DNA of 64,000 nt, taken from assembly GCA_032821775.1 (NCBI GenBank), contig JAVLRN010000002.1, forward strand, positions 3,844,001 to 3,908,000, written 5' to 3'. Source of the stretch: Sanguinoderma infundibulare (Eukaryota > Basidiomycota > Agaricomycetes > Polyporales > Polyporaceae). The translations under genes and the position numbers were made by a program. The notes beneath the pieces were generated by a model, which was not told the origin of the DNA, ran no database searches, and saw nothing but the letters and a program-made list of their open reading frames with translations. Below are positions 24,601-36,745 of this stretch, piece after piece (within the stretch, counting starts at the first letter, position 1; each line of letters starts with the position of its first letter).

Positions 24601-27600
24601 ATGGCGACTCTCACACGCACCCGGCCGACCTTCCAGCTAGACGACGACGCGTCCGACACAGAGTCTCGTCGGCCCCTCCATCTAGACATCCCAAAGCCGT
24701 TTCCAAAGAACACGCACTCCACCGATCAGTCGCGCTTGGCGACCAGCTTGGACACGAAGCAGACTGGGAATGGAATGTCCGCGACGCAGCTGGAGACGGA
24801 GGCGGAGGGGAGCTGGCAGACCGCGGTGATTGAGAGCGCGATCGCGGAGGGTGCGATGGCGGAACTATCACACCCAGAGGAGAGGACAGCAGACACGGCC
24901 AACTCGGTGAGTGATATCGTCTACTTCTCAGCCCCCTTGGGTGCAGTTGTCCGTCTGTTCTCGGGGCATGCTCAAAGGTCTGCGGGGTAGTGGGGGCTGG
25001 CCGCGATGGGCGCTGTTGCTAGCCTCGTCGCGGCCATCTTCTCCGCCCCTTCACAGTCTTTGAGAAGCGAAGAGTCCCAATGCGGACTGTGGAAACGGAT
25101 CGTCCGTGCATTGGCAGATTTCCAGTGGTCGCGTCTTGCGTCCATCCCGGAGAGGTCCGCAATGTCACTGCCGGATGGCAGACCTGACACGTTCCATCGC
25201 CCGCATCGCGTCGTATCGCATGCTGCTCCGTGATTCCTGTCGCTGCACCCGACCGCACGCGCACACGATGTGGGCGGCTGGAAGGCGGGCGCGGCTCCAG
25301 CGGCCGGCTGACGGCCAACGTTTTAATTCCCCTGCGCCTCCGCGCGTGTGTCCGTGAGGACTTCTTTCCCTCCCAGCATGTGTGCGCGGGTTGCTGGTAC
25401 CGGAGAAGAGCCACCGCACGTCGCGAGACGGATATCGGGCAGGAAGAAGGAAATGGAGGGCCTGCATCCATTTTACGATGCGGAACCAGCTTAGAAACAT
25501 GTTTTCTTCTTGGCGTGCCCGGTGGCTTGACTGTGGGACGTAAATTATCCTGTTTCTGGTTGAATGGGAGGACGAAATCATTGGTCCTGGAAGATACGGG
25601 GGCACTTCCCCGTACGCAGCCACACCATCCAATGCCCATCACTCCTACCCCATCTGATGATCCCGGCGCAGTACTGTGATGTGATACTCGCTGTGGTCGG
25701 AAAGTAAGGTGCTTTCATTGTCGCGCGTAGTCTCGACGTCACATCCCCTTCTGATACTCCATTCCCTTCCCACCCGGAGACCGTTCCCATCTGCCCTGTT
25801 ACCTTGTTTTCCTTCGATCCTCGACGACGAAGCCATGGCTATCACAAGAAGATTTAGAGCAACAACTAACTGTTTCTCCGTTTCCCAGGACGAACTGGCC
25901 TCGTCCATATTAAACGTGCAGAAATCTTGCCTCACGACCCTTAACGACCTGCTCTCCACCTCCTCCAACTGGCGGCCCATCTTACCTGACCGACGACACT
26001 CGATGCCGCCACCCCGCACGCCGCTTAACGCCACGTACCCATCCCCCTTCTCCCTCTCGCCCTTCGCCACCCCCGCAGCGTCCTCGTCCACCACTGCTCC
26101 CTTATCATCATCACAATCACAATCCTCATCATTCGCACCCACACCGCTGCAGACCGTCGTCCTCAACCTTCGCGCGCAAGAGCACAGCACGATGACCGAG
26201 TGCGCAAGCCTCACAGACGAGCCCTCGCTGCTTCGCGAGCTCCAGGCACGCGTCGGCCGCCTCGCGAGCACTCGCCTGCCATCGCACGACGGTGCCCTCG
26301 CTCGCGCCCTCGTCTCACTTGTCGCGCAGTTCAGCAGGCTCGCAGAGCTTCACCCGCCCATGTCCCGCTCACCCTCGGTCCCCCGCACGATGTCGTGGGG
26401 TACCTCTCCCGTGGAACCCACGACGCCGGGCGACCCACTCGTGCGGCTACAGCGCGAGCTGTCGGACTTGCAGCTCGAGCGTAGAGCTCGCTCCACCTCC
26501 GAGCACGCGTCAAGACCGCCCGTCCAGGCTGTCGAAACGGCACTGTTGTGGTCGAGGGTGGACCAAGAGTTCGATCGAATCCTGGAACTCGCAACGGACC
26601 AGCGCGAGGATGATGCGAACGGACGGCTGGACTCCACGCTTGAATCTGATCACCTGCCACCGGAATACGAGGCGGGCGGGTACGACCCGTTCGCGTCCGA
26701 CACGGAGCTGCCGATCTACGACGTGGGCGAGTTCGACGGCCTCAGCGCGCAGAAGGAGCGCGAGAAGGCTTCGGGGCTGTCGTCATCCCCCGCCTCGGCG
26801 ACCTCCGCGCGCATGCGCGATCGCGAAGGCGCGGGAGTGATGAGCGAGAAGATGCGGATGGACCTCGAAACGGTCGCGCTCGCGATCGATAGGCTCTACG
26901 TAGTCGCGCCGCAGCTGCACGATCAGCGGGTGGAGCTGAAGAAGAGCAAGCGGGAGCAGATGGAGCAGATGGAGAAGGCCCGGGCGGCGGGCTCGTCGAG
27001 GCTTCGTGCGTCTGACGGGAAGGATAAGGAGCGGACAGGAGTGCGGCCGGGGAAGGAGAGGGCGAGGCAGGAGGTGGAGCTGGAAAAGATGGTAGCACTG
27101 ATCGGGAAGGCGAGCGAGCGGCGGATGGTGGACCAGGCGGTGGTGCTTGATGGGGGCATGGAGGCGAAGTTGGAGCGGGCGAGGCAGAAGGATCAGGAGA
27201 AGGTGCGTGTCTTTTCCTCTTCGTTTCTGGTTGTGTTTGCGCCGACACTCCGCATACATACAGCGCGAGGCGTTCGTCACCCGGCTCGCACGACATTCCG
27301 ACGCGGGCAGGCTGCATTCGCAAGAGGCGATCCTCCCCAAGAACAGGTTCAAGGACCCCGAGGCGATGCTCTCCCTTCCCGAATTCATCCGCGAGGGCGT
27401 GCCTCAGGACGTGCAGCTCCAGATGCAGATGAACGATTCGCGCGCGATGCTCTCCCTCCCCGAGTTCGTGCGCGAGCCCATGCCATCTCCTGTGGTCGAG
27501 CCGGTCCCGTCCGCGGCGGTGTCGCGCCGGAAGTCGTTCAGGCAGCTCCGGAGCAGGAGCCTGTCGGCGCCGCCGCTGTCGTGGTTGCTCAATTCGAGCC

Positions 27601-29612
27601 CGCGGTCGTCGAGCCCGAACCTGCCGGACACGCCGGAGAGCGAGCAGGAGAAGGAGAAAGGAAAGGAGGGAAGCTCGAGGAGGACGCTGAGATTGAGTCG
27701 GATGAAGAGGCCGGGCTCGTCGAGCGAGATCCTCTCTCCTCCGCCAGTGCAAGGTGAGCAGACGTGTCTCAGATAATCCCGGTCGTAAGCTAACCATCGA
27801 CTGTCCATGACAGCCGGGCTCGACGTTCACTTTGTTGCGGAATACCACGAGACGCTCCACCATATTCTCGTCTTCCTCGATGTCCAGGGTATCACGCCTG
27901 GGGCAAATCTCGAGGCCGAAGTTGTCCCCGTCCCCGAATCTTCCACCGGCGAGCGCGGTCGCCTTCTCTTGCGATGTGGCACGTCGACTTCCCCGCTCCT
28001 CACTCTCCCCGCCCCCGTTCCCCCAGGTGTGAAGGAGGTGAAGGTCGTAGGTCAATACTACGAAATCAAGCTCGTGGCCACGTCTCCGCCCCCTTCGCCA
28101 TTCGACGCATCCTCCGCCGTTCTCGACGCTTCACAGCTGCTCTCCACCTCCCCGACAAGCTTCGTGTGCGCCGCGTGTTCGCTGCCGCTCGTGCAGGCGT
28201 CGAAGCTGCACGAGTACCGCGACCTGCCGTCGGAGCACTGGGCGGAGCTCGTCGACGCGTGGATGTGCCATTCCGACCAACGGCTGCACGAGCACGTGAA
28301 GAAGCACTCCGCGCAGGGATTCTGGCCGGAGGAGGGCGAGGCGCTCGTCGGCGGGAGCTACATCCTGTTCGAGGCGTCCGCAGTCGTGCAGAGCAACCTC
28401 TGGCCGGCGAACGAGGAGGAGGATCACAAGGTGAGCAGGCCGAACAGCTGACTCGTCATTATCGGCGTCCTTTCCAATTGCCGTGCGGGTGTAGGACGGA
28501 AAAGAAGGCCATCGCTGGCTTTTTTTGCCACCAGCGCGCCGTCGTCGTGTCAGCTGGAGCGCACCGTGGCGCACTTCGGAGCCCATGAAGGTTCTGGGGT
28601 GTGGCGCTGTGTCGTAATGGTGTAGACGCGGCGATGTGCAGGAGCGTCCCTCCTTTGGCTGATACGAACCGTCCGAGATCGACGGTGACGCGCGTGCGCG
28701 TCGCCGGTTGCTTGCTTAACAACTCTCGTGTGGCTGAGGACACCGTTGCGGGAGCTACATGCGAGGGCACAGCGTTTATGTTTTAGGTTTTGACTTTTTT
28801 TAGTCTGCGCTGCCTTTGTGATCCCTTCATCTCCGGCGTATCATGAGGGCTGACAAACGCGTTATGACAGGACGATGGCTGGAGGCGAACCCGGTGTATC
28901 TGTGGTGCAATCGTGGGTCGGTGTCAAGAACGACCCTCGCCCGATGGCGAAGGGCCTTTGGTATTCCGGCTCGCGAAGTACGCGGTGCGGCCCATGACCG
29001 CGAACGCCGGGTACGTATTGCATCGGTTGGAATGCCATGACGTTGCTCATATCGCGTCCCACCGCTTAGCCCATCACGATTACCGCTGTCCGCGTTCATC
29101 GCAGAAGACATGAACGAGTTTGTCCACGCCCATGCGACCTACCGGTTTGTCATCTTCGATGAGGAGGAAGAACGCCCTCGCCTCCTCGTACGTACTCGGA
29201 AGAGATACACCTTCCTTCGATTCAGTGTCTGACGTCGCCGCCTCCCACGCACAGATCTGGCTATTCAAACCGAGCATGCGCCTCTCGTACGCGGTACCCA
29301 CGCAGTACGTCCTGGCGAAGAGCGCAGCGATACGGGCTGGGAAGGTCCTCTTCAAAATCCTCGACACCGCTGCGGCGTATTCGGACCTCGACGGGTATGG
29401 TCTTGATTCCTTCCGTGGCATCAATCCGAATCTCACGGGATTCTCATAGGCTTTTGAAACGGTATCCCGGCTTCCCACAGGCTGAGCACCTGCACTATCC
29501 TCGAGGCGTCTGCCGACGGCTCGCCGCGCTCCTCAAGGAGAGCAACAAGGCGTATCCAGAGAACATGCGCACCATGACCGGGCTCGACGTCGGCTGGCTG
29601 CAGCGCGCATAA
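24601..29612 (+). CDS. HECT-like E3 ligase, UBE3D/E2-binding family, long N-terminal extension
   Basis: Probable E2-binding ubiquitin ligase. Exons 24601-24906, 25889-27202, 27264-27753, 27814-28430, 28871-29010, 29070-29187, 29255-29394 and 29450-29612 join in phase to about 1095 residues. The C-terminal 390 residues match the full length of UBE3D-type proteins: AGLDVHFVAEYHETLHHIL, then FVCAACSLPLV (CxxC), WAELVDAWMCH, RCICGAIVGRC, GPLVFRLAKYAVRPM, IAEDMNEFVHAHATYRFVIF, KPSMRLSYAVP, GKVLFKIL and a closing RYPGFPQAEHLHYPRGVC. The first 700 residues are Ser/Pro-rich with a coiled-coil-like, charged middle (about 26840-27200) and a repeated MLSLPEFxRE motif. The 982-nt first intron is suspicious; a start at ATG 25835 in the second exon frame is an alternative. 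Confidence 0.85.
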
Positions 29613-30432
29613 CCTGAAAACCATCCCTCATACGACTGCATTCTTCCACGCTTCCCCGCTTTCCGGACCTGCAATTGTACCGACGAACGGACCCGTAACG
29701 CACGCAGAACATACCTTTGCTTTCATCTTCGTCATCTCGTGTTAGATATCTTGCATCGTCCTTCACGGCCCTAGGGCGGCTCGTGAGTGCGTTTCTTGTT
29801 GTATTTTTTTTTTCGTCTTGTACGCGATAGACACACGTTCGTCTGCTTTCATCTTGTATCATGCACTTTGGGTTCTACTGCAGCATAGGGAAACGTGTAT
29901 ATACCTTGATACAGCGCGGTGCAGGCGCCCCCCATGAACTGTCTTGAGCTGCAGGGGTGATTTTCCCCGGCGATCGGAGTCGTTGCTTGGCTTGCAACGA
30001 GTTACGTGTGCGAGTGCCAAGTTACGCTAGGCGTTTCCGTCTACCGCAGTCAGCTGCTATGATTCAAGCTGTTCAAGCCCCATTACGTTCATGATGTACG
30101 CCTGCTCAACTTCCTCCGGTGATACCGTTGTGCGAGCTTACCTTCGACAGGCAACCTTGGGCAAGCGACGCTTTGCGGTTCGACTGAACGGTATCACCTT
30201 TCGGCGTAAGTGGTGATAGCTTGTGATTCGTTTCCGAATGGTCGCGACTCGGGACTCGGAAGCCCAAGGCCGACTTGATTCACGTTAGCCAAGTCGTCCA
30301 CTCCCACGCGAAGACCGGGGTGATGGCGCAGGCCGAGGGTGCGTGGTGGTTGGTAGCGTCAAAGCGCGAAAATTTATAACTCTAAAGCCTTGTCTGCCTT
30401 ATTTGCCCTGCAGGCCACCTGGAGGATGATAT
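29613..30432. other. Intergenic
   Basis: 3' end of the ligase gene followed by sequence without recognisable genes or repeats. Confidence 0.45.
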
Positions 30433-30865
30433 TTGAATGCGGTTATTGGCTGGTACTGGCAAATTACATTGTCGACGTCGGTTCATGGCCCGGAGGCAAA
30501 GTTTTCCCTGTTCCAAATGGGCTTCTCCGACTGTGACGGGGTCCAGTATCTCATCAATAGGAAAGGGAACCCTGAGGAACCACGATCGCGCCCCGTGAAT
30601 AGACCATCAGGTCCGAACATCAGGCGATTACTGCATACACCCTCCGCGGACGATCTCACCACGTTCTCGTGATATCGCTTCGCGACGCACTTCCCCCCCA
30701 TACGTCCGTGCCTTTCGCGGCGACCGATGCGCAATGCACTCATGCTGTCATAGCGTATTAGCCGTCGGGGGCCTATGTCATCCATATAAAGGCCCGGCTC
30801 CCTCTCTCATTTCCGTCGGTGATCATTGGCTTCCCTGACCTTCTCTTACGACGACGACGCCAACC
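30433..30865 (+). promoter_or_regulatory. P450 copy B promoter
   Basis: Shares blocks with the region upstream of copy A (20361-20690, other strand), such as TTCTCCGACTGT, GGGTCCAG, CCACGATCGCG and GTCCGTGCCTT. A TATA box CATATAAAGG lies at 30783-30792, about 75 bp before the start codon; copy A has CATATAAGG at the same place. The two genes may therefore still be co-regulated. Confidence 0.65.
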
Positions 30866-33278
30866 ATGGCCTCCATTCCTCTGCAGGCCGCTCTTATCTG
30901 CGCCGCGACCTGGTTCTTCTGGAAGATCCTTCGGCCAATTTTCGTCAAGAGCGCGCTCGACAACCTCCCCGGCCCTCCCAGTCCTTCGTTCTTTCTCGGT
31001 CAGTTGAGCCTGTGTCCATTGGTCTGTTCGTGTCCATCCTGACATCACCGTCAGGCAACCTCAAGCAGATATACGACAAGAAAGGCTGGGCTTTCCACAG
31101 GCAGCTGGAGCAGTATGGTCCCGTTTCCGCCCTGCACGGCAAGTTTGGGGTACGCACAACGTTCTTTCGGGCCAACCTTACATTCTGACCGATTGTCTAG
31201 CGCAAGATCGTATACGTCTTCGATCCCAAGGCGATGCACACTATAGCGGTCAAGGAACAGTACATTTACGATGAGGCACATTGGTGGCTCCGGTGAGAGA
31301 CTTCGCGCAGCTGAGCGTCCGGAGCGGCGTGTAACGTTCATTTCCCTGTCAGGATGAACCGCGCAACCGTGGGTCCCGGTCTCTTGGCCACCACCGGTGA
31401 GTTCTTTGGGCGCATGCTTATCTCTGTATGCCGACCGGGGCCCTACGTGGATGCGCAGGCGATCGGCACCGTCAGCAAAGAAAGATGCTCAACCCAGCGT
31501 TCAATATCAATCATATGAGGGAGATGATTCCCATCTTCTACGACGTAACCCATAGGGTGAGAATTGTTTTGCACAACTATACGTACGACTAATGGCGGTG
31601 AGATCCAGCTTCGTATGGCGCTAGAGGCTATCGTAAAGGATGGCCCCAAGGAAGTAAACCTGATCAACTGGATGGGGCGGACTGCCCTTGAGCTCGTGGG
31701 CCAGGCCGGTCTCGGCTACTCTTTCGACTCGCTGACGGAAGAGAGCACGGATACCTTTGGAAGCGCCATCAAGGAGTTCATGTGAGTCGGTCATGTTCGA
31801 AGAAAGGTTTCCTTGTTCCATACACAGACCTCCTGACCTGTCAATCCCAGCCCGGCCCTCTACAGTATGGCGATGTACCTCCAGTTCTGGCACTACATCG
31901 AGTCAACGATTCCTCTATCTGTGAGGACGTATCTTTCCGATAAGGTGCCCCACCGGGGACTCCAGCGGCTGCGTCGGGTGGTGAATGTCATGTATGACAA
32001 CTCGGTGAAGATTTACGACGAGAAGAAGGCTGCTCTCGCGAGGGGCGATGAGGGTGTCAAGCGGTTGTTCCGCGAAGGGAAGGACATCATGAGCATACTC
32101 TGTACGTGTCTGCCAGTGACTCTCCCGTGCGCGGCTCGAGCTGATATTGATACAGTGAGGGCGAACATGGCTGCGGATGAGGCTGACAGGTTGTCGGATG
32201 AAGAGTTGATTGCGCAAATGTCGTAAGTGGTCGGTCTTGCGGCTTGCAGTGCGCGATCCGAAAACCAGGACGGATGTATCATTCTTCTCTCCCATTCAGG
32301 ACATTGACTAGTGCGGCGACGGATACGACGTCGAACGCTCTTTCGATTACCCTGGACCTGCTAGCGAAACACCCTGAGTCTCAGGCCAAGCTGCGCCAAG
32401 AGATCCTGGACGCGCAGAACGGAGGGCAGGATCTGGGTTACGACGACCTCATCAACCTTCCGTACCTAGATGCCGTCTGCCGCGAGACGTTGCGACTGTA
32501 AGTGCCTAGTTTGTTCAGTTCCTCGAATGGTTGCTCACCGGGATTCGGCATAGCTTCCCTCCAGCCTTTTTCCGGTTCAGGGAGTACGTTCTCTGACGAA
32601 GTTGGACTGGTGACCGAACGATCACTCACATGATTCTGACTCCGTCCAGGACCCGGGAAGACGTCGTACTGCCGCTGTCCGAGCCCATCCGTGGCCGTGA
32701 CGGTACGATGATATCGGAAGTTCCGATCCCGAAGGACACCACGGTCTTCGTTGGCGTCTACACGTCGAACACGCGCAAGGCACTTTGGGGCGAAGATGCG
32801 TACGAGTGGAAGCCTGAGCGTTGGTTGTCGCGGCTGCCCGAGGCTGTATTGGACGCGAAGATCCCAGGAGTTTACTCGAACTTGTACGTCGTCTGTCTCC
32901 GAGATACTCACCGATTTTCATACTGATCGTACTTGGCCGTAGGATGACGTTCTGGGGCGGCGGACGTGCTTGCATGTATGTATTCCTTTTGAAGTGTGGT
33001 CTGTTGGGGTACTAACCCGCGGACGGCGTATAGCGGCTTCAAGTTTTCTCAGCTGGAAATGAGTGCGTGCGCAGGCTTTCGTCCGGTGTCGTTACTGGTA
33101 CTCATTGCGTGCTACGCTTGCCACAGAGGTTGTCCTGGCTGTACTTATCTCGACTTTCACGTTCGAGCACACAGAGAAGGAAATCAAGTGGAACCTGGCC
33201 GGCGTAACTTACCCTACGGTCGGAAACGACACGAGCCCTTCTCTCCCGTTGAAGGTTGGACTGGTGAGGTCCAACTGA
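30866..33278 (+). CDS. Cytochrome P450, copy B
   Basis: Exons 30866-30998, 31055-31149, 31201-31292, 31353-31396, 31459-31556, 31609-31781, 31851-32101, 32156-32222, 32300-32497, 32554-32583, 32650-32883, 32943-32975, 33034-33062 and 33127-33278 give 542 residues with no stop. Order of motifs: membrane anchor (ALICAATWFFWKIL), proline hinge NLPGPPSP, GDRHRQQRKMLNPAF, WMGRTALELVGQAGLG, I-helix TSAATDTTSNALS, K-helix ETLR, PERW region, and the heme loop FWGGGRACIGFKFSQLEM with the thiolate cysteine. It is an inverted duplicate of copy A with the same intron positions. The apparent stop near 31591 lies inside the 52-nt intron 31557-31608. The I-helix has Ala-Ala where many P450s have Gly-x, as also in copy A. 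Confidence 0.94.
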
Positions 33279-33533
33279 AGGCGAAGTTGCCATCGTTTGC
33301 ATGGATCCGGACCGGCACTCTTTTACTTCTTGACTATACTGTATCTCGTGGATCACGTTCGTTGAATTCATTCCATCAATTTCCAGAAGCGACAACTGCG
33401 GGCAATCTTTCTTGATGGGTGTGTGCCCGGAGTCATTACCATCTTTGCAGATAGTACAAGTCCGCTGGGTCGCTCATGAACAAGTACTGTCCATCAACTT
33501 TAATCCTCCCTCCTCCCGTAATCTTGCACCTTT

Positions 33534-33971
33534 TCAGTGTCTTCCCCCGTCCTCAGCGATCCATGAGACTATGCCCTCTCTGCGCTCTCTAAGCCTTAGG
33601 GAAATATGAGCAAGGATACTGCAAGTCTGACAATTGGACGACTCACCCTGCTGACTTGCTTCGCGCAAGCCCGTCCGAATAGCTTCCAGTTCGGGGGCGG
33701 TTGTGCCCCCGGATTCGGGGCCGAACGCTAGGTCAATCAAACTGGAAAAGCGCGACAGGCGACAGGCGACTGCGTCAAGGTTGGGGATAACACTCATAAC
33801 CCCCCAGAGAGTCGGGGCAAGCGTGGTCCGATTTCCAGCCATTGACCTCAAACGAGCATCAGCCATCCCTATCCACGTGTAGGGTATGTTGCGCATCTTC
33901 CGGTACAACGTGGTTGACTGGGTAGCGCAAGCAATCGCGAATTCAGTCAAAAATTGGACGAGAAAAGCCAC
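33534..33971 (-). pseudogene. F-box gene relic
   Basis: On the - strand the frame reads VQFLTEFAIACA, TLWGVMSVIPNLDAVACRLS and SLIDLAFGPE, matching the relic at 16.6-17.4 kb (VQVFAEVAIARA, RLWRVISVTRNLDSLRHRLS, SIDLIFGPD) and through it the intact gene at 8937. The W-x-x-I core of the F-box is lost and the frame ends abruptly. It lies tail to tail with P450 copy B, mirroring the arrangement at copy A. Confidence 0.7.
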
Positions 33972-34162
33972 GGGCAGGTGTGCGAGGTCCTCTATGATGC
34001 ACGAGCGAACGACGCAGTACGAGCGTCACGCGGCACTCGGCGGTTATATGTTAACCCGATTGAGACGCTGTCCGCGGGAACGGGCGAAAGGACCGCTTTC
34101 TTCAGCACACAGGTATTCTGAACAATTCGGAGACGATTCTCATCCTCTGACCACTTTACCTC

Positions 34163-35044
34163 ATGTCCGACCAAGATGAATGCTCATGCGAGTGCTCTTA
34201 TTTGGTTGTGATCTCACATCGCTCTGACCAGAACTTCAGCATTCGCATTCAAGGACGAATCGGACGATGATGATTTCGAGGAGATTCGCGCGGATAAGTG
34301 TCAACTGTGCTCCAGTGAAGCCGTACTCGAGAAGGTTAGATTATGTCTGTCCTACGGAGACTATTTCACGGCAAACAATGTAAGCTATTTGTTCAAACAT
34401 GTCACTACGCGGAGCTGATATGTCAATCTGGGGAAGCCATTGCCGTGGCTGGAGTGCCTGAAATTGATACCTACGAGCTTTACTCGGAACCATCCTGGTA
34501 ATTGTATGATGTGTACGTCCCTGCATCACCTCCAGACGTTGCTTCAAATGACCTGATCTTCTTTGTCAGTGTGCAAGCCGCATGCAGATGCATACAAGCA
34601 GGATGTATGGCGCTGGCTTCCGAGTTCTGATATACGCGCTCAAATGCAACATGGATGCAACAGTCAAGGGAGATCGGAGGGTCCACTAGCAGAAAGCTTG
34701 GACGCACGTATATTCATTCAACTTGTGGACATGCAACGTTATTGAACTAAATGGCTTCATAGGCTGGCGTCTTTCCCTTCGACGTCCTGATCTTCATGCC
34801 TCAGTACATGCCGCCTATTCCCGGTCTGACTGGGGAGCAAGCTTTGGCTCGCGTCGTCAGACAGTGGAAGCGCATCACCCTAAAGCCTTATGTCGTCCTT
34901 GCCGTCGCCTTGCCGATGCTGAACTCAGCGTATGCTCCATTGCCCGACGAAGCTTTGAAGGCGATAGAGAAGGAGTGTTTGGATATTCGTTCAGGGTGGA
35001 ATGAGATGGGCATAAAGCTCCATCATCGTCATGTTGAATCCTAA
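34163..35044 (+). CDS. CxxC/HNH-like protein, member 1
   Basis: Proposed exons 34163-34191, 34232-34379, 34437-34512, 34570-34724 and 34763-35044 give about 229 residues. Signature order: CQLC; PLPWLECLKLIP; NCMMLCKPHADAYKQDVWRWLP; FDVLIFMPQYMPP; WKRITLKPYVVLAVALPML; KECLDIRSGW. The same order, with introns at the same codon phases, occurs at 54272-55424 and 41086-42128. The CxxC plus N-x3-LCxxH-x4-D-x3-W spacing resembles HNH nuclease folds, but the central histidine pair is not obvious, so catalysis is uncertain. The last intron (38 nt, gtggac donor) is unusually short; this copy may be partly decayed. Acidic N-terminus (DESDDDDFEE). Confidence 0.5.
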
Positions 35045-35179
35045 CATGGTTGTAAATGGCTGTGCGCCATACCCTCCTTGTAATCAAATGTCACCCATAA
35101 TGATTTTGTCCTTTGGAATTTGCCAAGCCAGATTCCAGTCTGAGGTGGGTCGGTAGTTCTCGGGTCTTGCAGGAGACCT

Positions 35180-35310
35180 TGCGCGGTAGGGCCAGGCTGG
35201 GTTATCGAGATCAACGAAGCCATCGTACGGGAGGTAGCAGCCAAACATGCTGGGCCGCTGAGAAGGCGTGGCGGAGTGACCTCCCACCACCGCGCATGGT
35301 AATAATAGCC
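35180..35310 (+). pseudogene. Fragment of a galactonate dehydratase-like gene
   Basis: The + strand encodes GPGWVIEINEAIVREVAAKHAG and, after a frameshift, EKAWRSDLPPPRMV. This matches the last exon of the intact enzyme at 42384-43973 ([34 protein letters not shown]). Only this exon is present, preceded by a residual intron end (GTAG at 35183). It is inverted relative to the intact gene and cannot be functional. Confidence 0.85.
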
Positions 35311-35428
35311 CACTCATGTCATTCTACCCTGCAATTCAGACTGGACGGTATGACGGTCAGCGGTAACGTTGCGGTCCCGATGCGGTGAGTGGCTCGAGAC
35401 CTTGTAGGATGCCCGATGACATCATTTT

Positions 35429-35930
35429 ATGTCCCCAAGCGACTCCGAGTTGTCGCCATCACCCTTGACCATCAGCCACATCCACGACATCCACAAGCAA
35501 AAAATGATTCGTCCCAGGTCGCTGCGGTCGCTGACCTCTCCTTTCCACTCCCGGAAGGTCGCGAAGGAGGTGTACGGCCTCCTGCGCGCCTGTCCGAGCG
35601 AGGTAGTCACTGTGGCACGACTTGGCTTCCGGGATCTCGTGGTTCAAGTAACTCAGCGAACTTCGCCTGCACGTGCCGTTCAACCGGCGAGCATCCGAGA
35701 GCTCCCGCACGACGGTTGTGAATTCTGCCACAGCGAGAGTCCAGGACCCCGAGAAAGGGAGGCTAAGCCTGTCGCACAACGACTATGTCATAACAAGCGA
35801 CCTGAGGGAGCTCTCCTCGAGAGGGATGAGAAAGCTGTCATCATGGCTGGAGAATCCGAAGCCAACAACCACGATGTTCACTCTGAACGATCCCGACACC
35901 GTCTCTTTTTGATCAGATACGTCGCAAGAC
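35429..35930 (+). pseudogene. F-box gene fragment with internal deletion
   Basis: Nucleotides and protein match the F-box gene at the right edge of the window: MIRPRSLRSLTSPFHSRKVA, then KEVYGLLRACPSE against MIRPRSLRSLTSPCHSREVA, KEVCGLLRACASE. About 150 bp of the intact gene (63657-63807) are missing after the GCGAGG at about 35605. The match then resumes at GGCACGACTTGGCTTCC and CTCAGCGAACTTCGCCTGCACGT, out of frame. No F-box motif is present. Confidence 0.8.
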
Positions 35931-36745
35931 GCCAATCCGATCTTTCCCCAGCGTACAAACCGCACGCAGACCCACAAAACAGATGTGTGTGGCGACGACG
36001 TTCGCTAGGTGCATGCATGTCATATGTTGCATCCGATCGCGGACGTCGGAGCCGGCGAACCAGGAGAACAAGAGTCACGCAGTTCTCCCAACCTCGGAGA
36101 GGACGGGACCAGTATGAACAATATAGACTCGGAGCATACCTCGGTAGGTTCATTGCGCCACGCGCATATAGGAACATGAACCGCAGATCGAGGCTCGATG
36201 CTTGAACCGGCGTAAGTTTATGCCCTTGCTTCACGAGAGCTTGCACGCGATCGAGGGTCATCTTCGAAATCCGCTCTGGCTGAAACGACATGGGACTTGA
36301 AACTTGATCGTAGCACATCCCCAGGCACGTCGTGGTGGCATCTCTGGCCTGTGTTCCAGAACGAACATGGATCAGCGTGCTTAACACAGTCGTTACATAC
36401 CTAACCAATGGTGGCGCAACAGTCCTCGATGGCCCGAGTGATGGGGGTCTGCATACAGCCTTCTGGCATGGAAGAAGCACAATCAATACGAGACAAACAT
36501 AGCATACACATGCACGATAATGGAGTTTACGTTTGGAACATATCACGACTCCGGGACAAATCAGCGCCATGAACGGGCTCGAACAGCCTCGAGTCTCGCA
36601 CGTTCGGGCCAAGAATGGTAGGGAAGCGGCAGGGACGACGAGCAAGTTTTCTATTACAACGCACGAAAAGGATGTAAGCATATAGTCGGGTAGACATAGT
36701 GAAGCGAAGACGGGTGGTTCGGGACGTTACGGTGAAGCGTGGGGC
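35931..36745. other. Stretch without a supported gene
   Basis: A 267-codon frame runs on the - strand (35878-36681), but its first part overlaps the F-box relic and it shows no domain, signal or family pattern. I leave it uncalled. Confidence 0.4.

Noticed and set aside
26742..28055. 437-codon open frame antisense to the E3 ligase gene
   Set aside because: It is the complement of a strongly supported coding region and is rich in Arg/Pro/Ser as expected of a shadow frame.
31557..31608. Stop codon seeming to disable P450 copy B
   Set aside because: Both P450 copies have a GT..AG intron here with a CTAAT branch site; splicing gives THR-LRMALEA as expected for the family.
35878..36681. 267-codon open frame on the - strand
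   Set aside because: No domain or family pattern and partial overlap with a duplicated F-box fragment; GC-rich DNA gives such frames by chance.
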